Source: JANWVO01 sp964458495
Lineage (GTDB): Bacteria; Acidobacteriota; Terriglobia; Bryobacterales; Bryobacteraceae
Assembly: GCA_964458495.1 (NCBI GenBank)
Contig: CAYWJB010000001.1
Coordinates: 310,001 to 374,000, forward strand
Length of the DNA: 64,000 nucleotides
Direction of reading: 5' to 3'
Shown here piece by piece: positions 26,609 through 35,687 of the stretch (positions are counted from its first letter, which is position 1; every line of letters starts with the position of its first letter). Made by a program: the position numbers and the translations under genes. The notes under the pieces are model-generated. The model searched no databases. It was given only the letters and a program-made list of their open reading frames with translations, and was not told the DNA's origin.

Positions 26609-26651
26609 TCAGAGCCGCGAACGGCGGCCAGAGTGAGCGGTCACCCCGCCG
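26609..26651. repeat. Inverted-repeat element, unit 3 (truncated)
   Basis: Third copy, only about 43 nt: TCAGAGCCGCGA, then AACGGCGGCC and AGAGTGAGCGGTCACC. It joins directly to the second flanking direct repeat. Confidence 0.7.
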
Positions 26652-26729
26652 GGCTCTGCGCCAAAAACGCGGGAGGCCCGGATCCCAGGACATTCCGTCC
26701 TAACCACAGAACGCCTTGACTCGAAGTCT
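26652..26729. repeat. Flanking imperfect direct repeat, copy 2
   Basis: 78-nt partner of 26061-26133, about 590 nt away, ending 43 nt before tRNA-Phe. Differences are substitutions plus about 5 extra nt in the centre. Together the two copies bound a 518-nt insertion-like segment carrying the inverted-repeat units. Confidence 0.7.
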
Positions 26730-26772
26730 GCGAAACAAAGGCCGATTTGCTAAACTGTCTGTTGAAGCGGGC

Positions 26773-26848
26773 GGCCAGGTAGCTCAGTTGGTAGAGCGCG
26801 GCCCTGAAAAGGCCGGCGTCGGCGGTTCGAGTCCGTCCCTGGCCACCA
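26773..26848 (+). tRNA. tRNA-Phe (anticodon GAA)
   Basis: 76 nt with encoded CCA. Acceptor GGCCAGG (26773-26779) pairs with CCTGGCC (26838-26844). D-stem GCTC/GAGC, anticodon stem CGGCC/GGCCG with loop CTGAAAA, anticodon GAA (26806-26808); T-loop TTCGAGT is present. A TAAACT box lies 17 nt upstream. Confidence 0.96.
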
Positions 26849-26934
26849 CCTTCCCACCGGCAGATTGCCCTTCCAAGACGCTTTGTAGCCGCCTGAACTC
26901 AAGCTGCCCCCGCCTGCAGCTGGATACGTCCACT

Positions 26935-26991
26935 GCCGGCACGGGCGGCAGCCATGCCAGGATGCGGCTGCTGCACGAGGGCCGTGCCGGC
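26935..26991. terminator. Long hairpin between tRNA-Phe and the M14 peptidase
   Basis: GCCGGCACGG (26935-26944) pairs with CCGTGCCGGC (26982-26991), and inside it GCAGCC (26948) pairs with GGCTGC (26966). It lies 6 nt past the M14 stop and downstream of tRNA-Phe on the other strand, so it may end both transcripts. There is no T-run, so intrinsic termination is not certain. Confidence 0.45.
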
Positions 26992-26996
26992 GATCC

Positions 26997-29756
26997 CTAC
27001 TCCTGCTCCTGTTCCGCGCCGCCCCGTGCTGCGGGTCCGGGGAACCGGAACACGGCGTTCAGGAACGCCACGTTCAGCCCGTCGTGGAAGGCGCGGAAGT
27101 TCGGGTCCGCAGTGAAGCCCACCACGGCTCCCCGCCCCTGATTGGAAACCACCAGGAAGGGCTTGTAGGCGAGTTGCTTCCTGTTCTCCTCCCACAGATA
27201 TCCGGAGAGGAGCAGCTTGTCCGGCGCCTCGTAAATGATGGCATTCACGCCGCGGTCCTTCTTGACCGGCGCGTAGATCGTGCGTCCATCCACCAGCACG
27301 TTCACCGTCTCCGGCAGTCCAGCCGTCACCCACGTTTCCGGATCCACGCGCGCCTGGACGATGACCCCTGCCACGGCATCCGGCAGCCGCGTCTCCGGCT
27401 CTACCGCCTTCTCGAAGTCCTCGTCCTTGACCAGCAGCTTGCCGGGCACCGGTCCCGCCGCAGGCACGGAGGGCGCTGCGGGCGCTGCTCCGGGCGCGGC
27501 GGGCGGCTGCGCGGAAGGCTTCGCCGCCTCCGCCGGACGCGCGCCCGGCGCCGCCGCGCCCTCGCGCGCCAGTTGCTCCTGTTGCAGGGCCAGCAGGTTC
27601 ACTTGGGGACTTGACAGCCATTGAAGCGCCCCGCCGATGCCCACCACCACGCCTCCCTCCCGCACCCACTGCTGGAGGCGGGGCGCAGCGTTGTTCAATG
27701 CCGTCCCGTAACCTCCGCCGAAGCCCCCCGCGTCGGGCAGGATCAGCACGTGAAATTTGCTCAAGTCCGCCGAGGCGAGCGACGAGGCGCGAATCACGGT
27801 CACCGGATAGCCGAACTGCCGCTCCAGCACGAACCGCGTGGCGCCGGCGGCCAGCGAGGACACCGGGCTGTCCCACACCATCGCCACCCGCGGGCGCCGC
27901 ACCACGCTCACATAATTGCTTCCGAAATCGATGCCATCTTCCACCCAGCTCGTGTTGGTGGCGGTCACCTCCGCGCCGCTCGACTCCGCGTAGCGAACCA
28001 CTTTGTCGTGCAGGTCCGCGCCGTTCTGCTTCACGAGCACGATCAGCGTACCGGACGGGAACTTCCGGCCGTTCTGCGTGAGCGCCTTGTTGGCAGTCAG
28101 CACCCGCAGCCCGCCGCGCAGCGCCGAGGCCAGGAACCGCCCGGCAGCCTGAGTCCCCCATGGCACCAGATACGCCACCTCGGCACGGCCGCTCACCGAT
28201 CCCTTCGGGCGCCAGGGCGCCGTCACGGGCGTGGAAGCCACCGTGGCAGGCGTTGCCAGCCCGTCGCACTCCACGTTGAACATCAGCGGCAGGCTCCAGC
28301 CGGTGACGTCGTAGATCTCGTCCGGCAGTCCCTTCTTCCGCCTCCGCTCCTGCTCTTTCACGAACGATTCTTCCATCGGGACGCTCTTCTCCAGCAGCAC
28401 GCGGATCAGGCGCTTCCGCGGCTGCGCCGCGCTCACCAGGTAGGACCCGGCAGGATATTTCTTCCCGCCAGCCTCGAAATCTGCGCCGGCGCGCCGCACC
28501 TCGATGCCGTGCTCGGCCAGGATGCCTGCCAGTTTGTCGGCGGCGCTCGCATCGCCGCGGCGTGCCAGCACGTACTCCTTCACCGGCTCGCTCCTGCCCT
28601 CCTCGACCGCCGTCACCTGATAACGCCAGAAACTGTCGAGCAACTCCGCGCGGCGCTGCGCCGCTGTCTCGCATGTGGCAATGGATGCGACGAAGTGCTT
28701 CCGCACGCTCTCCTGATAGCCGTACAGCGTGTCGTCGGAGCGCCGAACCACCAGTCCGCGCACGCTGGCGTTTTCGTACGTCATGCCCATGCCGCCGTAG
28801 AACCACGGCCAGGAGGCGCCGTATCCGGGGTAGAACTCGTCGAAGACTTCCCGCGTGAAGTAGGGCCAGCCCGCGCGGTCGAAGTACTTCGCGTTGTTCT
28901 GCCCGAACCACTGCATCTGCTTCTTCTGCTCCGCCGTGATGTGCGGGTTGTAAGGCGGCGCGCCGGGCGTGAAGAAGTAGGTGGAGTTGGCCCCCATCTC
29001 ATGCAGGTCCACCACCACGTGCGGGAGCCATTCCCGCAAGTAACGCACGCGCCCGAGCGTCTCCGGTTGCGTGAGGGCGAACCAGTCGCGGTTCATGTCG
29101 AACAGGTAATGGTTCGAGCGCCCGCCGGGCCAGGGCTCGGCGCGCTCGGCCGCCGACGGGTGCTCGTCCGGCTCCAGCCCAAGGTTCGTCACGAAATTGT
29201 GGATGAAGCGCGCCCTGCCGTCGGGGTTCTGCAGCGGATCGAGGAGCACGACGACGTTCTTTCGAACCTGTTCGATCATCGCGTCGTTGCGCGCCGCCAG
29301 CAGGTGATAGGCGGTGAGCAGCGCCGCGTCGGGCGAGGAGATCTCGTTGCCGTGGACCCCGTACATCAGCGCGAGCACCGACGGCGAGGAGGCGGCCAGC
29401 TTCATCGCCTCCGCTTCGGGCGTCTTGCGCGGGTCCGCCAGCCGTTGCTGCGCGGCTTTGATCTCGGCCAGCCTGCGGATGTTGTCTTCCGAGGAGATGG
29501 CCGCATAAAACAGGCGCCGCCCCTCCCACGTCCGGCCGTAATCGAAGAGCTTGATGCGCGAGGGTGCGGCGGCAGCCAGCGCCTCGAAGTAGCGCACGAT
29601 CTCTTCGGGCGTGGCGTGGCGCGTGCCCGGCTCAAAGCCCAGCGTCTTCTCCACAGTGGGAATGCCGGCCTCGTATTGGGCCCCGGGCCAGAACTCGAAC
29701 TTCTGCGCAAAAACAGCGGCGGCGGAAAGCGCCAGCAGGAACAGCCTTCTGTACAT
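26997..29756 (-). CDS. Secreted M14-family zinc carboxypeptidase
   Basis: 919 residues, with a signal peptide (MYRRLFLLALSAAAVFAQ). M14 zinc site: H135 and E138 in GVHGNEIS, third ligand H252 in VVDLHEMGAN. The catalytic domain covers about 50-400; the rest is a long accessory region with an Ala/Pro-rich low-complexity linker at roughly 740-775. Probably exported to degrade peptides. Very long for the family, similar to other Acidobacteriota M14 proteins. Confidence 0.88.
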   Translation of the reverse strand: MYRRLFLLALSAAAVFAQKFEFWPGAQYEAGIPTVEKTLGFEPGTRHATPEEIVRYFEALAAAAPSRIKLFDYGRTWEGRRLFYAAISSEDNIRRLAEIKAAQQRLADPRKTPEAEAMKLAASSPSVLALMYGVHGNEISSPDAALLTAYHLLAARNDAMIEQVRKNVVVLLDPLQNPDGRARFIHNFVTNLGLEPDEHPSAAERAEPWPGGRSNHYLFDMNRDWFALTQPETLGRVRYLREWLPHVVVDLHEMGANSTYFFTPGAPPYNPHITAEQKKQMQWFGQNNAKYFDRAGWPYFTREVFDEFYPGYGASWPWFYGGMGMTYENASVRGLVVRRSDDTLYGYQESVRKHFVASIATCETAAQRRAELLDSFWRYQVTAVEEGRSEPVKEYVLARRGDASAADKLAGILAEHGIEVRRAGADFEAGGKKYPAGSYLVSAAQPRKRLIRVLLEKSVPMEESFVKEQERRRKKGLPDEIYDVTGWSLPLMFNVECDGLATPATVASTPVTAPWRPKGSVSGRAEVAYLVPWGTQAAGRFLASALRGGLRVLTANKALTQNGRKFPSGTLIVLVKQNGADLHDKVVRYAESSGAEVTATNTSWVEDGIDFGSNYVSVVRRPRVAMVWDSPVSSLAAGATRFVLERQFGYPVTVIRASSLASADLSKFHVLILPDAGGFGGGYGTALNNAAPRLQQWVREGGVVVGIGGALQWLSSPQVNLLALQQEQLAREGAAAPGARPAEAAKPSAQPPAAPGAAPAAPSVPAAGPVPGKLLVKDEDFEKAVEPETRLPDAVAGVIVQARVDPETWVTAGLPETVNVLVDGRTIYAPVKKDRGVNAIIYEAPDKLLLSGYLWEENRKQLAYKPFLVVSNQGRGAVVGFTADPNFRAFHDGLNVAFLNAVFRFPGPAARGGAEQEQE

Positions 29757-29807
29757 AAACTCCAGAATACAATCCCGGAGCCGGGCTGCCGCGCCGCCGG
29801 GCGCGCC

Positions 29808-30242
29808 TCAGTTCGTGATGTCGTGCGTGTAGGAGTACCCGCGGATCGGCAAGTAGATGTTGTCGGCCCACGCGCGGTGCGCAGGGTGGTCCTCGTACGC
29901 CTTGAACGCGGCTTCGTTTTCGAACTCGATCACGAAGGCGTCGGTCATCGGCCGCATGCGGAACGAGCCGTCCGCCTGCCGCTCTGCCCGCGTGCCCTGC
30001 ACCTTCATCGGCTTCAGCCAGATGTTGCGGACGCCCGGAATCTCGGCGGCCATCTTCTCGACGCCTTCCAGCACCGCCTGTTTCTGCTCTTCCGTCGTGC
30101 CGTCGCGGTAGTACAGCGTCACCACATGCAGGACGGTCTTCGGTTTGCCGTACTTATTGGCCGCCGCCTGCAGCCCGGCGCCCAGCGCCAGCAACAGCGC
30201 AGCCGCCGCCCAGCCTTTCCATCCCGGATTCCTGATTTGCAT
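29808..30242 (-). CDS. Secreted Dabb (stress-responsive alpha/beta barrel) protein
   Basis: 144 residues: signal peptide (WAAAALLLALGAGLQAAA) followed by a Dabb ferredoxin-like domain (VLHVVTLYYRDGTTEEQKQAV, DAFVIEFENEAAFKAYEDHPAH). ATG 30242 is supported by AAGGAGAGG just upstream. The function of Dabb proteins is poorly known. The 5' end overlaps the upstream membrane-protein gene. Confidence 0.78.
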   Translation of the reverse strand: MQIRNPGWKGWAAAALLLALGAGLQAAANKYGKPKTVLHVVTLYYRDGTTEEQKQAVLEGVEKMAAEIPGVRNIWLKPMKVQGTRAERQADGSFRMRPMTDAFVIEFENEAAFKAYEDHPAHRAWADNIYLPIRGYSYTHDITN

Positions 30243-30639
30243 CCAACCTCTCCTTCCGGATCACAATTCCCGGCAGCCCCGACCAGTCTTCGCATAGCAC
30301 GATCGAATTGGCCGGATTGCGCGGGTCATACTTCACATTCACGGGTCCTGCCAGACGCGCCGGGTCTTCCGGCAGCAGCGCCCGCAGCGCGGAGACGTCC
30401 TGCGAGGCGAAGTAGGCCACGCCGCTCAGTTCGTATTGGTAGTGGATCAGGTCCGTCCCGGCGTCCAGCACCAGGCCTTCCACCGTCCGCTGCCAGCGGT
30501 TCAGCGCCACGCGCCTCCGCCTCTCCTTCTCCGCGGGCGTCAACCGCCTGCGGTAGACGATCCACGCGGCCAGCGCCACCAGCCCGGCCCCGGCCAGCAA
30601 GCCGCCCGCCAGGCGGGGATCGGCCCAAATCACATCCAT
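30154..30639 (-). CDS. Membrane-anchored DUF3592-like hypothetical protein
   Basis: 161 residues from ATG 30639. One membrane helix near the N-terminus (LLAGAGLVALAAWIVY), then a basic stretch and a domain whose NVKYDPRNPANSIVL segment resembles the DUF3592 pattern of small membrane proteins. The last 89 nt overlap the Dabb gene in another frame on the same strand, so the C-terminal 30 residues are less certain. Confidence 0.5.
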   Translation of the reverse strand: MDVIWADPRLAGGLLAGAGLVALAAWIVYRRRLTPAEKERRRRVALNRWQRTVEGLVLDAGTDLIHYQYELSGVAYFASQDVSALRALLPEDPARLAGPVNVKYDPRNPANSIVLCEDWSGLPGIVIRKERLDANQESGMERLGGGCAVAGAGRRAAGGGQ

Positions 30640-30650
30640 ATGAGATTGTT

Positions 30651-31442
30651 TTACACCTTTTTCGCCGGATCCGTATCCTCGACGATGCGGTTTTCCAGCC
30701 TGCCGAGGCCCGGGATCTCCACTTCCACCACGTCTCCGGGCTCCACGGCGCCTACGCCCGGCGGCGTCCCGGCAGCGATCAGGTCGCCCGGCTCCAGCGT
30801 CAGGAACGACGTGATATAGGCGATCAGCTGCGGCACACCGAAGATCATCCCGGTGACGGAAGCGTCCTGGCGCACTTCGCCGTTGACCCGGGATATGATG
30901 CGCAGATCCTCGAACCGCACCTGCTCCTTCGGCACCCAGCACGGACCCACGGGGCAGAACGTGTCGCTGCCCTTGGCCCGCGTCCACTGCCCGTCCTTCT
31001 TCTGCCAGTCGCGCGCGGTGATGTCGTCGAGCACCGTGTAGCCCGCCACGACCTCCCACGCCTCGGCCTCGCTCACGCGGCGCGCCCGCCGCCCCACCAC
31101 CAGCGCCAGCTCGCCTTCGTAAGAGAGCTTCTCGACGCCGCGGGGCCGCACCACGGGCGCGCGGTGCCCGTTCAGGGAAGACGGCGGCTTCAGGAACAGC
31201 AGCGGCTCGGAAGGCACCTCGTTGCCGAGCTCGCGGGCGTGCTCCGCGTAGTTCCTGCCCACGCAGACGATCTTCGACGGACACACGGGCGGCAGGAAGC
31301 GCACATCGTCCACCCGGTAGCTGGCGCCTGCGGGCGTCACGAAACGGTTCCCTTCCAGCCGCCCGCCCAGCACGCCCGGATGATGGTCAGGCGCATTCAT
31401 GGGCACGGCGGGGTCACGGGCAATTCTGGCGTAGTAGGGCAT
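30651..31442 (-). CDS. Fumarylacetoacetate hydrolase family protein
   Basis: 263 residues. FAH catalytic domain with VGRNYAEHARELG, YEGELALVVGRRAR and TVLDDITARDWQK metal/active-site blocks. Such proteins hydrolyse or isomerise 2-keto-acid compounds (aromatic breakdown or oxaloacetate decarboxylation). The specific reaction cannot be told. It lies 5 nt downstream of the FnIII lipoprotein gene. Confidence 0.88.
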   Translation of the reverse strand: MPYYARIARDPAVPMNAPDHHPGVLGGRLEGNRFVTPAGASYRVDDVRFLPPVCPSKIVCVGRNYAEHARELGNEVPSEPLLFLKPPSSLNGHRAPVVRPRGVEKLSYEGELALVVGRRARRVSEAEAWEVVAGYTVLDDITARDWQKKDGQWTRAKGSDTFCPVGPCWVPKEQVRFEDLRIISRVNGEVRQDASVTGMIFGVPQLIAYITSFLTLEPGDLIAAGTPPGVGAVEPGDVVEVEIPGLGRLENRIVEDTDPAKKV

Positions 31443-31447
31443 CTCTT

Positions 31448-32424
31448 CTATGGTGCGACGATTTCCACCGGCTCGCAGGGGCGGCTTTCATTGCCCTTCT
31501 CGTCGATGGCGGACACGGCGTAGCGGTAGCGTTTGCCCGGCACCGCTGTGCGGTCGCTGAACGTCGACGACGGACCCGGCTCGCCGAGCCGTCGCAACTC
31601 GCCGTCCTCCTCGGCGCGCCACACCTGGTAGGCGCGGAAATCCTCCTCGCGGTTCCGGTCCCAGTTCAGTTCGATCGAGCCCGTCCCCGCCAGCACCCGA
31701 AGCCCGGCAGGTGGAGCGGGCGGGAAGGTGTCCTCGTATTCGATCCGCACCGGCGCCGTGCGTTCACTCAACGCCGGCGCCGCACCGGTTTGCGCCACCT
31801 GCTCGACCGCGTATTCGTAGGCCTGTCCGAACCTCGCGCCGCGGTCCAGCCATTCCCGCTGCTCCACCTCCCCCGCCTGTTCGAACTCCGCGTCTGACTT
31901 GCGAAACACACGCCACCGCGCGCCCTCGCCTTCCCACGTCACGCGGATGCCTTCCGGGGTCCCTTCCGCGCGCAGCCCGCGCGGCGTCGCGGGCGGCGCA
32001 ATGATCCTCAGCACGAGCAGGTTCGACCACTCCGAGAATCTGCCGCGCGGCCCCCTCGTCCTCACCCCAAAAACCATCTCCTTGCCTGCCCATGCCATCG
32101 CCGGCACGCTCAGCCGGGCCACACCCTCGCGCACCTCCGGAGCAGGCAGCCGCACGCTTCCTGCCAGCCAGGCGCCCATGTCGAAGCCGCCCTGCGGATT
32201 CTCGCCGGCTCGCAGTTCAATCTCAGGAGGCGCCTTTAACAGCAGGTCCTCGGTGGTCTTCTGCGGAACCGTGAACTGCAACAACACCGCTTCGCCCCGC
32301 TGGAACCCGCTCAGGTCCTGCACTGCCTCCGGAATCATCAGCGCCGGGGGGAGCGGATCTCCCGTGTATCCGCAGCCGCCCAGAAGAGCGGCGGCGAGGC
32401 AGGGCAGGAAGCGGCGCGGAGCGG

Positions 32425-32428
<4 letters not shown>
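31448..32428 (-). CDS. Lipoprotein with fibronectin type III domains
   Basis: 326 residues. Lipobox LLGGC with Cys19 as anchor. Two FnIII-like domains are recognisable by strand patterns and the conserved Trp/Tyr spacing, e.g. GIRVTWEGEGARWRVFRKS and GSIELNWDRNREEDFRAYQVW. The start overlaps the hslU stop by 4 nt. No enzymatic motif, so probably a surface structural or binding lipoprotein; why it follows hslU is unclear. Confidence 0.8.
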
Positions 32429-33783
<1,355 letters not shown>

Positions 33784-33785
33784 TG

Positions 33786-34325
33786 TCAGCCGATCTCCTG
33801 GATCTGGAAATTGTGGTTGGTGTAAATGCAGATGTCGGCGGCGATCGTCATCGCCTTTTCGGCAATGGCGCGCGCATCCAGATCCGTGTTCTCCAGCAGA
33901 GCCCGCGCCGCCGCCTGCGCAATGGTGCCGCCGCTGCCGATGGCGGCGCAGTCCGAGTCCGGCTCAATCACGTCGCCATTGCCGCTGAGCAGGTAGACGT
34001 GCTCGCCGTCGGCGACCAGCAGCAGAGCCTCCAGATGACGCAGCACGCGGTCCGTGCGCCAGTCCTTGGCCAGTTCCACCACGCTGCGCGGCAGGTTCCC
34101 GTTGAACTGTTCCAGCTTCGACTCGAAGCGCGCGAACAGCGCGAAGGCGTCCGCCGTGGAGCCGGCGAAGCCCGCCACGATCCTGTCCTTGTGCAGACGC
34201 CGCAGCTTGTTGGCCCGCGCCTTCAGCACTTCGGCGCCAAGCGTCACCTGCCCGTCGCCGGCCATGACCGTCTTGCCGTTGCGGCGCACCACCAGAATGG
34301 TTGTCCCGTGAATCCGTGATTTCAT
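33786..34325 (-). CDS. hslV: ATP-dependent protease subunit HslV
   Basis: 179 residues from ATG 34325, the only start giving a normal HslV. Proteasome-like peptidase. The nucleophile threonine is in TTILVVRRNGK after a short MKSRIHG propeptide that must be removed. GDGQVTLG and GFAGSTADAF are conserved. Partner hslU follows. Confidence 0.96.
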   Translation of the reverse strand: MKSRIHGTTILVVRRNGKTVMAGDGQVTLGAEVLKARANKLRRLHKDRIVAGFAGSTADAFALFARFESKLEQFNGNLPRSVVELAKDWRTDRVLRHLEALLLVADGEHVYLLSGNGDVIEPDSDCAAIGSGGTIAQAAARALLENTDLDARAIAEKAMTIAADICIYTNHNFQIQEIG

Positions 34326-34359
34326 GGAGGATCCGACAACCCCAGTGTAGCGCGGCCTT

Positions 34360-35673
34360 TCAGGCCAGCCCCATCCGTTCGAGCTTCCGGTACAGCGTCT
34401 TGCGCTCGATGCCCAGAATGCGCGCCGCGCGGCTCTTGTTGCCGCCCGTCGCCGCCAGCACCTTGCGGATCTGCTCGGCTTCCGCCTCGGCCAGCGTCTC
34501 GCCCGGCTCCTCTTTCGGGCTCGAGGCGCGGATCGCCTCCTCCACCGCATCCTCGGTGATCCTCCCGCCCGGCGCCAGGATCACCAGCCGCTCGATCATG
34601 TGCTGCAACTGCCGCACATTGCCCGGCCAGTCGTACTCGCTCAGCGCCCGCAGGCCGCTTTCCGTGATCCGCGCGTCCAGCCCGTAGCGTTCGTTGTAGC
34701 GCTTCAGAAACGCCGCCGCCAGCAGCGGGATGTCGCCGCGCCGCTCGCGCAGCGGCGGCACCAGGATCCGCACCACGTCCAGCCGGTACCAGAGATCCTC
34801 GCGGAACTTCCCCTCCTCCACCATCTTCCTCAGGTCGCGGTTGGTCGCGGCCAGAATGCGCACGTCCACCTTTTTCGGGCGCGAGGAGCCCAGCGGCCGG
34901 ACTTCCTTTTCCTGCAAAAAGCGCAAAAGCTTCAGCTGGAAATTCAGGTCGATTTCGCCGATCTCGTCCAGAAATACGGTGCCGCCGTTGGCCGCCTCGA
35001 ACACGCCCGTGCGATCCCGGTCCGCGCCCGTGTAGGCGCCGCGCATGGCGCCGAAGAGCTCGCTTTCGATCAGCGTGGGCGCCAGAGAGGCGCAATCGAC
35101 GGGGATGAACGGCATCGAGGCGCGCGGCGAATTGGAGTGAATCATGTGCGCGATCAGCTCCTTGCCGGTGCCCGTCTCGCCCTCGATCAGCACCAGCGCC
35201 TCGGTGGGCGCCACGCGCGAGATCGTCTTGTAGATCTCCACCATTTTCGGCGCGCTGCCGATCATCTCCGTCGGCAGCGGCTCTTCCGGCTCCACCTCGT
35301 CGTCATCTTCGGCAGCGACACCCTCGGCGCGTTTCAGGATCTTCAGCAGCTCGTCCAGCTCGAAGGGCTTGGCGATGTAATCGTAGGCGCCGCCCCTGGT
35401 GGCAGCCATCACCGTCTCCATGCTGCCGCGCGCCGACATCAGGATCACCTTCGCCTGTGGCGAGGATTGCCGCGCCGCGTGCAGAATGTCGATCCCGGTG
35501 CGGTCGTCGATGTAGATGTCGCTCACCACCAGCGGATACGCGCCCCGCGCCAGACGCTCCAGCGCCTCCCGCGTCGACGCCACAGCCTCCACCGCATAGC
35601 CTTCCAGTTCCAGGAAGGTCGCAAGCGTCGAGCGCACGGCAGCGTCGTCTTCCACCAGCAGAAGAGGGGTCAT
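34360..35673 (-). CDS. Sigma-54-dependent response regulator, NtrC family
   Basis: 437 residues from ATG 35673. Receiver domain with acceptor D52 (SDIYID), AAA+ domain with Walker A GETGTGKE (165-172), the sigma-54 contact loop written GAYTGA (212-217; Phe replaced by Tyr, a known tolerated variant), and a FIS-type helix-turn-helix at about 395-435. It activates sigma-54 promoters. The neighbour 14 nt upstream is a CHASE2 kinase, its probable partner. Confidence 0.93.
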   Translation of the reverse strand: MTPLLLVEDDAAVRSTLATFLELEGYAVEAVASTREALERLARGAYPLVVSDIYIDDRTGIDILHAARQSSPQAKVILMSARGSMETVMAATRGGAYDYIAKPFELDELLKILKRAEGVAAEDDDEVEPEEPLPTEMIGSAPKMVEIYKTISRVAPTEALVLIEGETGTGKELIAHMIHSNSPRASMPFIPVDCASLAPTLIESELFGAMRGAYTGADRDRTGVFEAANGGTVFLDEIGEIDLNFQLKLLRFLQEKEVRPLGSSRPKKVDVRILAATNRDLRKMVEEGKFREDLWYRLDVVRILVPPLRERRGDIPLLAAAFLKRYNERYGLDARITESGLRALSEYDWPGNVRQLQHMIERLVILAPGGRITEDAVEEAIRASSPKEEPGETLAEAEAEQIRKVLAATGGNKSRAARILGIERKTLYRKLERMGLA

Positions 35674-35687
35674 GCCAGAAGTCCAGT

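Noticed and set aside
26162..26651. CRISPR array between the tRNAs
   Set aside because: The repeats are about 200 nt with inverted ends, not 25-40-nt repeats with regular spacers, and no cas gene is near.
26162..26729. Insertion sequence or prophage attachment site
   Set aside because: No transposase or integrase frame; only inverted-repeat material is visible.
27621..31523. Open frame of 1300 codons on the plus strand, antisense to the M14, Dabb and FAH genes
   Set aside because: Rich in His, Arg and Pro with no recognised domain, it mirrors real genes on the other strand; a common artefact of high-GC DNA.
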